From NCBI GenBank assembly GCA_046233115.1, contig JBJXHM010000013.1:62001-126000 (forward strand): 64,000 nt of DNA, written 5' to 3'. The notes under the pieces were generated by a model. That model worked only from the letters and a program-made list of their open reading frames with translations, made no database searches and was not told the origin of the DNA. The position numbers were made by a program, and so were the translations under genes. Source of the DNA: JACOMY01 sp046233115 (GTDB taxonomy: Bacteria; Pseudomonadota; Alphaproteobacteria; Kiloniellales; JACOMY01). Below are positions 34,719 through 46,358 of the stretch, piece after piece (positions within the stretch are counted from its first letter, which is position 1; each line of letters begins with the position of its first letter).

Positions 34719-35540
34719 TCAGGCAAGTGCCGATACGTAGTTGATGGGGGCATGATCCATCAGCATGCGCGGCAGTCGTCCGGCCGAGAGCCCCAGCAGG
34801 ACCATCTCCCAGACGCGATCAAGCGACACATCGAATCGATCAAGCGAAGTCGGTTCGGCCGGCTGGCTGGTCTCGCCCGTCGGACCGATCAACACGAGCT
34901 GGCCGGCGTGACCATAGGCTTGGACCAGAGAGACACCGGTAGGGGGAAGGCGGCAGACCAGATCCTCGTTGTTTACGAAGCGCCGTGCGCTGCCAAGGCT
35001 GGCGCAAAACTCTGCATCACCGACCTTGGGCGCGCCGAAGGTGATCAGTTCCTCGTGCGGAACAAGACTCGCGGCGAGGCTCGCCAGCGCACCGCCGAGA
35101 CTGTGGCCTGTGATCAAAAGGGGCCGGGTGATCTGTTGCAGGGCAGCCTCAACCTCCGGCCAAACCGCCTCCAGCGAATCGGCAAACCCGCAATGAACCC
35201 GTCCTCGTCCTCGCCATGGGCCCAGCTCGATCCTGAGATTGTTGATCCAATCGAGCGGCTCGTCGGAGCCGCGGAATACCAGCAAGGCCTGCTCTCTTCC
35301 CTCGGCGAGGAAGGCCTGGGTTCCCCTGTGCTGGAAGGGCGGCGCCAGCAGGCGGAAGTCGACGCGGTCGAGCGCCGTCTCGAGCAGAGCGTCGAAGTCG
35401 CAATAGGCAAGACGCGCCATCTCCGCGCACAGGGCCTCGATCGATCGAGGTCGATGCAGGGTGAAGAAATCATCACGTGCGCCCGGATCGAAGAGCGACT
35501 GTGGCCTCCAGCTATATCCAGTTACCGTGGATCGGCCCAT
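34719..35540 (-). CDS. Class 3 lipase-family alpha/beta hydrolase
   Basis: 273 aa. The nucleophile elbow GHSLGG lies near residue 145, preceded by LVFRGSDEPLDWINNL, the usual oxyanion-side segment of Lipase_3 proteins. Asp of NNEDLVCRLPP and His of DHAPINYV are the likely remaining triad members. No signal peptide is evident, so a cytoplasmic location or an unusual secretion route is possible. Hydrolysis of acyl esters is expected; the substrate is unknown. The gene precedes the AI-2E permease by 82 bp on the same strand. Confidence 0.85.
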   Translation of the reverse strand: MGRSTVTGYSWRPQSLFDPGARDDFFTLHRPRSIEALCAEMARLAYCDFDALLETALDRVDFRLLAPPFQHRGTQAFLAEGREQALLVFRGSDEPLDWINNLRIELGPWRGRGRVHCGFADSLEAVWPEVEAALQQITRPLLITGHSLGGALASLAASLVPHEELITFGAPKVGDAEFCASLGSARRFVNNEDLVCRLPPTGVSLVQAYGHAGQLVLIGPTGETSQPAEPTSLDRFDVSLDRVWEMVLLGLSAGRLPRMLMDHAPINYVSALA

Positions 35541-35579
35541 GCTGCTTGTGGCCTCCAGCCAGACACGTCAGCCAAGCCG

Positions 35580-36869
35580 TCAAGCGGCGAGCAGAGTTTG
35601 CTCGGGGATCTCTTCCTGCGCATGACGCAACTTTCGGGACACCAGCAGTCTCTGCAGCAAGCGTAGCTCCCGCGGAGGGGTCTTCTCGATTGGGCGGTAG
35701 TCGATCACGATCTGTCCCTCGGAGCCGGTGATTCGGAAATAGTTGAGCCGATAGGACGGCACGAACAGCCCGGGCAGCAAGCCGAAACGGACCGGCACAT
35801 AATCCAGTCTTTTCAGCCAGGTGCCGGTGTTGACGACGGCACGCTCGCCGATCCGTCGCACCGAGGCATGGTGGGTGTGACCGTAGACGAACACGGCGAC
35901 GCTCGGGTCTTGCTCGAAGATCGCCTGCGCTGCCTTGACGTAGTCCTGCTCCTTCACCGCGGCCAGCTCATTGCCTTCGCTCAGCAGGTGAAAGCGCTTC
36001 AAGGTCCGTCGTGCGTCACGGAAGATGAGCCAGAGCGGTATCGCCAGCATGAACAGCATGGTCACGATCGAGGCGTTGATCGTGAGGACCAGTTGCACCA
36101 GGCTGCCGAAATAGCCGAGCGACGCGAACAGCCGGTTGTCGACAAAGACGTTGGTTTCGATAAGCCCGACGTTTTCCAGGATCGCGCCGACGGCGACGAT
36201 CGTCGAGGCGCCGAACAGCAGCAAGAACGGCAGCAGAGCCCAACGCAGCAGTAGGTTCATCTCCCGATAGAAGTAGTTCGAAAGCACCCACAAGGGGATC
36301 TGTTCGCTCGGGTAGACGGACTGAATGTCCTTGAGCCAGTTGAACCGGCTCTGGGCGGAGCGTTTTCCGGCCCCACTCACCATGCTGCTGGTGATGAAAT
36401 AGCCGATGGGCTGTGCGTGCGGATTGCCGAAATCAGGCATCCGGTTGAAAGCGTCGTACTGGTTGCCGTGCTCGATCCAGATTGTCCGCCCTTCGACCTC
36501 GCGCGTGATCGCCACCGTGCGCGCAAGCTCGATGTTGTAGCCGCTCAGGACCGCCACGAATTCCGGATAGCAGGCGATCTCGTAATCATGGTTGCCAGGA
36601 ATCACCGTGATCCTCACGGTCTTTCCGGTTTCCCGGAACGCGGAGAAGATCGCCGGGAACTGACCGATCAGCTTTTGCAGCTTCTGCAAGCCTTCAACGT
36701 CGGTGAATTCCCACAGGCCAAAGGCGTCACCGACGATGATGAGTTCGGCCTTTTCCTGCCGACGTGCAATCATCCGCAGAAATGCAATCAGTTCCGCCTC
36801 GAAATCACAAACGCCAAGCGCCTCGTCACCACCGATATGCAGGTCGCTTATGAAATAGTAAGCCGTCAA
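35580..36869 (-). CDS. Metallophosphoesterase with transmembrane insertion
   Basis: 429 aa from TTG 36869 (AGGAG at 7-base spacing). Calcineurin-like motifs: DLH (9-11), GDAFG (48-52), GNHD (92-95), EHGNQYD (133-139) and GHTHH (330-334). Unlike ~240-aa LpxH-type enzymes, about 190 residues separate the HGN motif from GHTH. This insert holds at least two hydrophobic segments (~208-232 and ~250-285), so the enzyme is probably membrane-anchored through the middle of its catalytic domain. The second metal motif reads GDxxG rather than GDxxD. The substrate is unknown; pyrophosphate or lipid-linked phosphate is plausible. Confidence 0.82.
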   Translation of the reverse strand: MTAYYFISDLHIGGDEALGVCDFEAELIAFLRMIARRQEKAELIIVGDAFGLWEFTDVEGLQKLQKLIGQFPAIFSAFRETGKTVRITVIPGNHDYEIACYPEFVAVLSGYNIELARTVAITREVEGRTIWIEHGNQYDAFNRMPDFGNPHAQPIGYFITSSMVSGAGKRSAQSRFNWLKDIQSVYPSEQIPLWVLSNYFYREMNLLLRWALLPFLLLFGASTIVAVGAILENVGLIETNVFVDNRLFASLGYFGSLVQLVLTINASIVTMLFMLAIPLWLIFRDARRTLKRFHLLSEGNELAAVKEQDYVKAAQAIFEQDPSVAVFVYGHTHHASVRRIGERAVVNTGTWLKRLDYVPVRFGLLPGLFVPSYRLNYFRITGSEGQIVIDYRPIEKTPPRELRLLQRLLVSRKLRHAQEEIPEQTLLAA

Positions 36870-37143
36870 TCAGGAACTCCTATCTGGCGTTCGAATAACG
36901 ATGCTACGGAGCCCAGACCCAGGGTTCAACCTGCATGTCCTAAGTGAGAGCGAGAGCCGAGGCGCGGCTAGCGAAGGCGTGCACGGATTCCTTCAGGGCG
37001 AATTCCGGGCGGGTAGGCCACCAGGCTCTTGCGCCCCCCGGTGACGCCTGTCAGCTCCACCATGGCCAGGCGCTCCGGACCCTACCGGTCCCGGGTTCCA
37101 AAGCTGATCGCGATCTGCCCCAACGCGGCTCCGATGCGCCCCC

Positions 37144-37758
37144 CTAGAGGCTGACCGTCTTCCAGAACAGCGCAGTCATCCGATCGGCGCGATCCGTCAG
37201 ACGCCAGCTCTTGCCGCGATAGAACCACAACTGCACCTCGCGGGCGCAGAGCATGAAGACGAGCGACGCCGCCATCGATGGCGTGATTGCCCGGTCGATC
37301 TGCCCCGCGGCCTGCTGGCGCGCGGCCAGCCCCTGCAAGAAATCCGCCGAGCCGAACGACGCCCAGGACCCCTCCGAGATCCAGGTCTTGGTCGGCACGG
37401 TTATGAAGTAGACGGTCGCGATGTCGGGACTGGCGTCGTAGTGGCGCATCAGTTCGCGAAAGCAGGCCTGCCACTGCTCCTTCGCGGATCGCGCCCGGGC
37501 CACGGCAGTGCGGAGGTCGGCATCGATGGCGGAGAGCTCCCGCCTCAGGATCGTGAACAGCAGCGACTCCTTCGAGCGGAAATACTTGTACATCGTGGCG
37601 GTGCTGACCCCGGAAGCAACAGCAATGTCGCGCATGCCGACGGCATGAAAGTCACGTTCGGCGAACAGCCGGATGGCGGCCGGAAACAGCCTCTCGAGGA
37701 CATCCGCCGGAACGCTGTGATTGTCTTGAATCGCCGTATCGGCCGGCCCAGGCAGCAT
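37144..37758 (-). CDS. TetR-family transcriptional regulator
   Basis: 204 aa. The HTH (residues ~22-65: RLFAERDFHAVGMRDIAVASGVSTATMYKYFRSKESLLF) is clear; the C-terminal ligand domain is generic. It lies 50 bp downstream of the enoyl-CoA hydratase/acyl-CoA ligase operon on the same strand and probably represses it in response to an acyl-CoA. The 274-bp gap on the other side (36870-37143) holds nothing I can recognise. Confidence 0.88.
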   Translation of the reverse strand: MLPGPADTAIQDNHSVPADVLERLFPAAIRLFAERDFHAVGMRDIAVASGVSTATMYKYFRSKESLLFTILRRELSAIDADLRTAVARARSAKEQWQACFRELMRHYDASPDIATVYFITVPTKTWISEGSWASFGSADFLQGLAARQQAAGQIDRAITPSMAASLVFMLCAREVQLWFYRGKSWRLTDRADRMTALFWKTVSL

Positions 37759-37778
37759 CGATCCGTCCGCCTACCATA

Positions 37779-37826
37779 GGGTGGGTTCACACGACCGGGT
37801 GAGTCCGCCTAGTCGCGATCCACTCC
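37779..37826. repeat. Dispersed two-hairpin element, partial copy C
   Basis: About 34 of 43 aligned bases agree with the right half of copy A (GTGGGTTCAC...GTGAGTCCGCC..TCGCGATCC). It spans the 3' end of the enoyl-CoA hydratase gene and contains its TAG stop (37809-37811). The left half is missing. Confidence 0.55.
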
Positions 37827-38530
37827 GGCGTCAGGCTCCAGGAGCACGAAGTCCTCTTCGCTGTCGGCGATGAAGCGCTCCAGCACGCGCCGTGAGAGGC
37901 GCTTCTGCGCTTCGTGGGCAGCTCTCGGTGTCGCCGCCACTCGTGCCGCCAGGTCCCGCGCTTCCTCAAACAGCCGTTCCTGGGCAATCACCCTGTGGAC
38001 CAAGCCGATCCGCGCAGCCTCCTCCGCCTCGAGGCGATCGCCGGTCGCGATCAGCGCGCGTCCGCGATGGATCCCCACGCTGGCGTAGAGCAAAGGCGTG
38101 CTTTGCCAAAGATAGGGCATCCCGAGCGCCAGTTCCGGAATGTAGAACTGGGTGCCCTCGGCCGCCACGCAGATGTCGGCCGCCAGTACCAACGAGAACC
38201 CGCCGCCGATGCAATAGCCATGCGCGGCGAGAACCACCGTCAGACGCGAGTCCAAGATTGCCCTGACCAGGCGTTCACCCCGCGCAAAGCTTTCCAGAAG
38301 GTCTTCCCGCGGGGAGACGCTGAGCGCCGCGGTCTCCTTCAGGTCCGACCCGGCGCTGAAGGCCCGCCCGCAGCCTGCCAGCATGACGACAGCGACCTCG
38401 GGCTCGTTCTCGAGCTCGGCGAGGGCCGCGATGATCTGCTCCTGCAGCGAGGCGGACAGGGCATTCAGGACCTGCGGGCGGTTCAGCCACAGCTCGGCAA
38501 CCGCGCCGTGACGTTCGATGGTGAGATCGC

Positions 38531-38534
<4 letters not shown>
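37809..38534 (-). CDS. Enoyl-CoA hydratase/isomerase family protein
   Basis: 241 aa crotonase fold. The oxyanion-hole segments are AGCGRAFSAGSDLKE (~53-67) and AHGYCIGGGFSLVLAADICVAAE (~104-126). The residues aligned with the catalytic glutamates of classical hydratases are not obvious (YIPELALGMPYLWQSTPLL), so isomerase or thioesterase-like activity cannot be excluded. The start overlaps the acyl-CoA ligase stop (ATGA 38531-38534), so the two are coupled. The extreme 3' end lies in repeat copy C. Confidence 0.85.
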
Positions 38535-40156
<1,622 letters not shown>

Positions 40157-40414
40157 AGCTCCCCCTCAACCCGCCCCTGCGCTTGGTTCACACGGCCGGA
40201 ACGACCCTAAGAACTCGTGCAGGGCGAGCCGGCGCTGACATCAGGACTCCCGGTGTACGATCGTCAGCAAGCCCTTTATGTTGTTCAGGAAAAGCCGATC
40301 CATTCGCAAATCTGGCTAACAGACCTTGTCTGCCAGGATGCTGGTTCGTTGAACTGCCATCAACCTCGTGATATTCTTCTACTGCTCATCACTGCGACCC
40401 GAAGGATCTGAGAC

Positions 40415-40621
40415 ATGGCGATCATCACCGGCACCGATCTGAACGACACGCTCACCGGGACGGATCAGATTGATACCATCTTCGGACTGAGCGGCAATGA
40501 CAAGGCCTACGGCCTGTCAGGCGATGACAGCCTGTTTGGAGGCAGTGGGGATGACCTATCGTTCAGTGGAGCTTCCGGCATCACCCCTCCTGTCGTAGGC
40601 TTGCCAGGAACATCGAATTGA
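40415..40621 (+). pseudogene. Truncated RTX-like gene (68-aa frame)
   Basis: The N-terminus MAIITGTDLNDTLTGTDQIDTIFGLSGND is the same cap as the full-length proteins, followed by three repeat units (KAYGLSGDD, SLFGGSGDD, LSFSGASG). The frame then loses the pattern and stops after PVVGLPGTSN. It has its own AAGGA ribosome-binding site. A degraded 5' fragment is the simplest reading, though a mini-protein could still be made. It lies 92 bp before the next RTX gene. Confidence 0.65.
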
Positions 40622-40713
40622 TGATTGCTGGTTGATCATGCCTCGCCGTAGCGGGTTTGCCCTGAGAGATCAACAACTCCTCCACCGAATAGTACAAGCT
40701 GGGAGACAGAACG

Positions 40714-41610
40714 ATGGGGTTGTACATCGGCACTACCGGACCCGACAGTCTTTATGGGTCTAGCGTAGGAGATATTATTTATGGTCTATCGGGCGATGAT
40801 ACTTTGTTTGGATTTACCGGAGACGATGGCCTATCCGGAGACGTCGGCGATGACACCATCTTCGGAGGAGAGGGGAACGACTTTGACCTTTGGGGAGGCG
40901 ATGGCGACGACAGGCTCTACGGTGGTAGTGGGGTTGACCTTTTTTTGACGGGCAACAGCGGCAACGACCTGCTCTTCGGCGGCAGTGGCGACGACAAGCG
41001 CCTTTTCGGCGAATACTTGCGCGGCAGTGGCGACGATCGGATCTACGGCGGTCCTGGAAACGATCTTTCCCTGGAAGGCGGTGATAACGAAGACTGGATC
41101 TTTGGCGGCAGCGGAACCGATCGCGTCCTCCGCGGCAACAGCGGCCTCGACAGCCTGTTTGGCGGCAGTGGGGCTGACACCGGACTGTCGGGCGGCGGCG
41201 ACAGGGACTACATCGCTGGCGGCGCGGGGGCAGATGTTCGGCTGTTCGGCGCAGCCAACAGCGATAAGGTCTTTGGAGGAGCGGACGAGGACTCCTTCCT
41301 GTTCGGTGGGTGGGGAAACGACACCATCAATGGCGGCCGCGGGAGAGACTCGTACCTCTATGGGGCCAGCGGCCACGACATCGTTAGAGGAGGGCGCGGA
41401 CATGATGCCTTCCTCTACGGCGGGGCCGGCATCGACAGCCTCTTCGGCGGCAGTGGCAACGACACCTTGAACGCTGCCAGCCAGGGGGAGTTGCAGGCGG
41501 GCGATCTCTTCGATGGCGGGGCCGGCTCCGACACCCTCATGCTGGCGAACGGCGTCAGCCTTCCGGCCGGGGTGACGCTCACCAGTATCGAATTCGTGGT
41601 CTACGGTTAG
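40714..41610 (+). CDS. RTX-like repeat protein 4, short
   Basis: 298 aa. N-terminus MGLYIGTTGPDSLYG, then GLSGDD and alternating 9/10-residue calcium-binding-type units to residue ~245; near residue 96 one unit carries four extra residues (EYLR). The long C-terminal domain of the other three is missing. Instead the protein ends with GDLFDGGAGSDTLMLANGVSLPAGVTLTSIEFVVYG, a short end seen in other RTX-type proteins. Whether it keeps a secretion signal is unclear. Confidence 0.83.
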   Translation: MGLYIGTTGPDSLYGSSVGDIIYGLSGDDTLFGFTGDDGLSGDVGDDTIFGGEGNDFDLWGGDGDDRLYGGSGVDLFLTGNSGNDLLFGGSGDDKRLFGEYLRGSGDDRIYGGPGNDLSLEGGDNEDWIFGGSGTDRVLRGNSGLDSLFGGSGADTGLSGGGDRDYIAGGAGADVRLFGAANSDKVFGGADEDSFLFGGWGNDTINGGRGRDSYLYGASGHDIVRGGRGHDAFLYGGAGIDSLFGGSGNDTLNAASQGELQAGDLFDGGAGSDTLMLANGVSLPAGVTLTSIEFVVYG

Positions 41611-41615
41611 CCCTG

Positions 41616-41858
41616 CGGCAGGTATCGCCCGACTGCGCCAAGGGCGATGCGGCCCGGACCTGGCTCTACATGGAAGCGGCGCATGGCGTGGAGATACCCA
41701 CCGATGAGAGCGCCATGTTCCTGCGCTGGGCTGCGGCTGATCCGGTCTCGCCCTGGGAGAGCGAGCGGCGCGTCGCGGCCGTCGAAGGCGTGCACAACCC
41801 CTTCGTGGCCGGGGTGATGCCGGACCCGTCCGGGGCTTGCCCGTGGGAGGCAAGGTGA
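41616..41858 (+). pseudogene. Endonuclease I (EndA/NucM-like) remnant
   Basis: An open stretch without a proper start encodes PDCAKGDAARTWLYMEAAHGVE followed by PVSPWESERRVAAVEGVHNPFV, matching the C-terminal part of periplasmic endonuclease I, where KGDxAR, Y-M and WExxR..I..IQGNxNPF are conserved. The N-terminal half with the active-site region is absent. It starts right behind the stop of RTX gene 4. The rest of the 355-bp gap up to the tRNA shows nothing else. Confidence 0.66.
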
Positions 41859-41965
41859 CGCGGGCAACGCCCGGAAATCCAGCCACGATGCTTCCCATAT
41901 GCTTCCCAATCCGAAATCTGGGAAGCACAGCCCGCGCGCATTATCTCTAAGCTATTGATTTAGCT

Positions 41966-42041
41966 GGCGCGCCCGGGAAGATTCGAACTCCCAACCTCCT
42001 GATCCGTAGTCAGGTGCTCTATCCAATTGAGCTACGGGCGC
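41966..42041 (-). tRNA. tRNA-Arg (ACG)
   Basis: Minus-strand 76-nt cloverleaf. The acceptor GCGCCCG pairs with CGGGCGC, with discriminator G and encoded CCA. The anticodon stem CCTGA/TCAGG has loop CTACGGA, giving anticodon ACG. The T-loop is TTCGAAT. It marks the right border of the RTX-rich accessory region. Confidence 0.95.
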
Positions 42042-42303
42042 TGGCTCGGGGCGCAGGGGCCGGGGGACGGCGTTCGCTGCGTCGAGGGCGCGGAACCTAG
42101 CGAAAGGCGGGGCGGCACGCAAGGCCCTTTCGTCCGGCCAGCCATGCATTTAATGGTGATGCGCTTCGGCCACTCTTTGCCGCGTCTTGGCGAATCACCC
42201 TTCCCTTAGGCATGCTGTGGCGCTAGGGAGACAAGGGACAGGGAGGAAGCGGGCCTCCCTGGCCGAAATCCTGAATCTGAGGGGCGGTCGGAAGTGGTGA
42301 GCC

Positions 42304-43392
42304 ATGCAGCTTAGGCAGAACAAGAAGAGTGGCCGAGCGGTTGCCCTGGCCGGGCTGCTGCTCGCCTTGGTCGGCTGCCAGAATTTCAATAACGTCATGT
42401 TGCCGAGCACCTCGCCGGGTGCGACCGCTCCGGGCGGCGTGCAGCTGGGCACGACGAACTTCACCGTTCCGGGCGTGACCCAGTTCCCCTCCACCGGGAC
42501 CGCCGTCGGCGACCAGGTCGAGGATCTGCGCGATCAGCTCAAGGACCTGCAAGGCAAGGTGCGCGAGGAGAACGCGACCCTGCAGCAGGTGCGCAACGCC
42601 ATCCGCACCAACGCCGGCGCCTACAACCAGACCGTGGCGGGCATCAATTCCAGCCTGCAGATCGGCACCACCCCCGGCAACCCCAACATGGTCGACGCCT
42701 GGAACCAGGCGCGCAACGACCTGGACCAGGTCAACCGCGACGCTTCCAGCCTGACCGCGCTGATGAACGAGGTCTCGGCCTCCTCGGCCATGGCCGGCTA
42801 CCTGCTGGAGTCGACCCAGGCGACCTTCGCCGTGCGCGGCGCGGTCGACGCCGACCACCAGCAGCTTGCCGTCCTGCAGGACGAGACCAGCCAGACCGCG
42901 GTCACCATCGACCGCCTGCTGAACGAGCTGACCACCGACGTCGCCCGCACCTCCAACTTCATCTCCACCGAGAGCAACAACCTGCGCACCCTGTCGGTCG
43001 CAGTCGACAACGGCCAGTTCATCGGCTCCAGCCTCTCCTCGATGTCCACCGGCATCCCGGCGCCCGCCCCCTTCGGCGGCCCGCAAAGCCTGGTCGGCAC
43101 CCGCGAGCCCCTGGTGGTGATCCGCTTCGACCGGCCGAACGTGGACTACGACGCCGTGCTCTACTCGGCCGTCGCCGCCGCCCTGGATCGTCGGCCCAAC
43201 GCCGCCTTCGACGTGGTCGCGGTCTCACCGGGCGGCCAGCAGGCCCGGCTGAACTCCGCCCGCGGCCGGCGCTATGCCGAGCAGGTGATGCGCAGCCTGG
43301 CCAACATGGGCCTGCCGCTGGATCGCATCTCGATCGGCGCCACCGCCAGCCCCAACGTCTACGTCGACGAGGTCTACGTCTACGTCCGCTAG
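42304..43392 (+). CDS. Lipoprotein with OmpA-like C-terminal region
   Basis: 362 aa. A lipoprotein signal with lipobox LVGC (Cys25) follows a basic N-terminus. A Ser/Thr/Pro-rich linker comes next, then a helical, probably coiled-coil region (residues ~65-230; QVEDLRDQLKDLQGKVREENATLQQVRNAI). The last ~100 residues (LVVIRFDRPNVDYDAVLYSAVAAAL, ARGRRYAEQVMRSLANMGLPLDRI) have the layout of an OmpA-type peptidoglycan-binding domain, although the usual NxxLSxxRA motif is altered. Probable outer-membrane anchor or envelope spacer. Confidence 0.72.
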   Translation: MQLRQNKKSGRAVALAGLLLALVGCQNFNNVMLPSTSPGATAPGGVQLGTTNFTVPGVTQFPSTGTAVGDQVEDLRDQLKDLQGKVREENATLQQVRNAIRTNAGAYNQTVAGINSSLQIGTTPGNPNMVDAWNQARNDLDQVNRDASSLTALMNEVSASSAMAGYLLESTQATFAVRGAVDADHQQLAVLQDETSQTAVTIDRLLNELTTDVARTSNFISTESNNLRTLSVAVDNGQFIGSSLSSMSTGIPAPAPFGGPQSLVGTREPLVVIRFDRPNVDYDAVLYSAVAAALDRRPNAAFDVVAVSPGGQQARLNSARGRRYAEQVMRSLANMGLPLDRISIGATASPNVYVDEVYVYVR

Positions 43393-43503
43393 GCGTTCCG
43401 TTGCACCCGGCACGGCACCGCCTAGGACTGGCGGTCATCGCTTCCTTGCCCTAGCTTTCTCTCCTGTGGACGCGGGTCGCTGCCCGCGCCGGAGGGAGGG
43501 GCC

Positions 43504-43929
43504 ATGCGCAAGATCCTGCTGCCGCTGTTCCTGATGATCGGCCTACTGGCGAGCGCCACGGCCGAGGACCTTGAATCCTATGCCGAGTCGCAGGCGATCC
43601 GCGCGGTGATCGACGCGCAGCTCCAGGCCTTCACCCAGGACGACGGCCAGACCGCCTTCTCCTTCGCCTCACCGACGATCCAGCGCCAGTTCGGCACGGC
43701 CGAGCAGTTCATGGTCATGGTCCGGCGCGGCTATGCGCCAGTCTACCGCCCGGTCAGCCGCGAGTTCCGCGAGACCCGAATCGAGCACGGCCGGCCGGTG
43801 CAGAACGTCCTGCTGGTCGACCAGAGCGGCCGGACCTGGCTCGCCCACTACTACATGCAGCAGCAGGAGGACGGCGCCTGGCGGATCGACGGGGTGCGGC
43901 TGGAGCGCCTCTCCGACCTCACGGCCTGA
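43504..43929 (+). CDS. DUF4864 domain protein, exported
   Basis: 141 aa with a signal peptide ending near SATA. The pattern (SQAIRAVIDAQLQAFTQDDGQTAFSFASPTIQRQFG, GYAPVYRPVSREF, QQQEDGAWRIDGVRL) is that of DUF4864, a small NTF2-like periplasmic family of unknown function. It follows the lipoprotein gene by 111 bp on the same strand. Confidence 0.8.
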   Translation: MRKILLPLFLMIGLLASATAEDLESYAESQAIRAVIDAQLQAFTQDDGQTAFSFASPTIQRQFGTAEQFMVMVRRGYAPVYRPVSREFRETRIEHGRPVQNVLLVDQSGRTWLAHYYMQQQEDGAWRIDGVRLERLSDLTA

Positions 43930-44405
43930 AGGGGGCGCCTGAAACGTTCTGCGTCGCAGGGCCGGTTCGCGTCAATCCGTGCTTTCTTTCGAAGCAGTGC
44001 TGCGGCACGAGCCGGCTCTTGCGTGCAGTTCCTGGATGCGTCCAGTGGTCCTTCGGTCAAGCCGAAGGACGACGAAACAACGGAATATCAAATAGTTGTC
44101 GTCCTTCGGCTTGACCGAAGGACCTTTCTCCATCCGTCCCGCTATCAAACAAGAGGTCGGGGTTGCGGTCCGGACCCGGTTCCAACTCAGTGTAACGCGC
44201 CTCAGCCTGAAGACTCGCCTTGGAGATCCTGCGTCGCAGGGCCGCCCTGCAGGCCTGCCGGCGGCTGCTCCCTTGCCCTTGGCGGCGCTTACCGCCACTC
44301 TGCGGCCCGTCCAGTGGCCCGGCGCATCTGGTGCCTGGCCTCGCCGGACCCAGCCTGCGCAAGCCGCGCGGCACGCAAACGACAGGTCCCGGGGAGATGA
44401 AGACC
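43930..44405. other. 476-bp intergenic region with REP-like cruciform
   Basis: The only strong structure is the nested inverted repeat at 44047-44124. A 15-base string TGCGTCGCAGGGCCG occurs twice (~43951 and ~44231). No gene is supported; the open frames are shadows or lack start signals. Confidence 0.6.
44047..44124. repeat. Nested inverted repeat (REP/BIME-like)
   Basis: Two perfect 27-bp arms (44047-44073 and 44098-44124) in opposite orientation are separated by 24 bases. Each arm is itself a hairpin, GTCCTTCGG-TCAAG-CCGAAGGAC. The unit can therefore form either two small hairpins or one long cruciform, the architecture of bacterial interspersed mosaic elements. Confidence 0.88.
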
Positions 44406-45638
<1,233 letters not shown>

Positions 45639-45640
45639 GC

Positions 45641-46315
45641 ATGGCAGAGCTCTACCTCGTCCGCCACGGACAGGCCGGCAAGCTGGGCGGCGACTACGAC
45701 CGCCTGTCGGAGCTGGGCCGCCGCCAGTCGCAGCTTCTGGGCGCGCACCTGGCGGCACTGGGGGTTTCCTTCGACCGGGTCGCCCGCGGCAGCCTGCGCC
45801 GCCATGCCGAGACCCTGGAGCCGCTGCTGGCGGAGCTGGGCCACGAGGGCGAGCCGGAGGTGCTGCCCGGTCTCAACGAGTACGACTTCGACAACCTGAC
45901 CCAGGCCTACTTCGTCGAGCATCCCAAGCCCGAGGGCTTCCACGACGACCCGCGCGTCTTCTTCCGGCTGCTGCGCAAGGCGATCCTGGCCTGGTCGCGC
46001 GACGAACTGCCAGCGGAGATGCTGCTGGAGAGCTGGTCCTCCTTCACCGGCCGCATCACCGAGGCTCTGGCGCGCCTGACCGATCCCTCCAGGGGCCAGC
46101 GGGTGCTGGCGGTCAGCTCCGGCGGGGCGATCTCGATGGTGCTGGCTCAGGTGCTGACCCTGACGCCCGACGTGGCCGTCAACCTGAACCTGCAGTCGAA
46201 GAATAGCGGCTATTCGCGCTTCATCTTCACCGGGAAAGCCATCTATCTTCACAGCTTCAACGCGGCACCGCACCTGGAGACCCCGGAGCTTCAGGGGCTG
46301 GTGACCTACAGCTAG
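45641..46315 (+). CDS. Histidine phosphatase family protein
   Basis: 224 aa. The RHG motif LVRHGQAG is at residues 6-13, catalytic His9. Other features: SLRRHAETL, LNEYDF and the second-His region, which here reads AVSSGGAISMVL, with Ser-Gly in place of the usual S-H-G-G, so the second catalytic His seems absent. It starts 2 bases after the dehydrogenase stop and sits between CoA-ester genes. Phosphatase activity may be reduced or altered. Confidence 0.82.
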   Translation: MAELYLVRHGQAGKLGGDYDRLSELGRRQSQLLGAHLAALGVSFDRVARGSLRRHAETLEPLLAELGHEGEPEVLPGLNEYDFDNLTQAYFVEHPKPEGFHDDPRVFFRLLRKAILAWSRDELPAEMLLESWSSFTGRITEALARLTDPSRGQRVLAVSSGGAISMVLAQVLTLTPDVAVNLNLQSKNSGYSRFIFTGKAIYLHSFNAAPHLETPELQGLVTYS

Positions 46316-46358
46316 AGCCGCTGCAGCGCTCGGCGCAATCACGAGGGAAGAGAGCTTC

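Noticed and set aside
36944..37147. 67-aa plus-strand frame
   Set aside because: No ribosome-binding site, no similarity that I can recognise, and biased composition; more likely intergenic.
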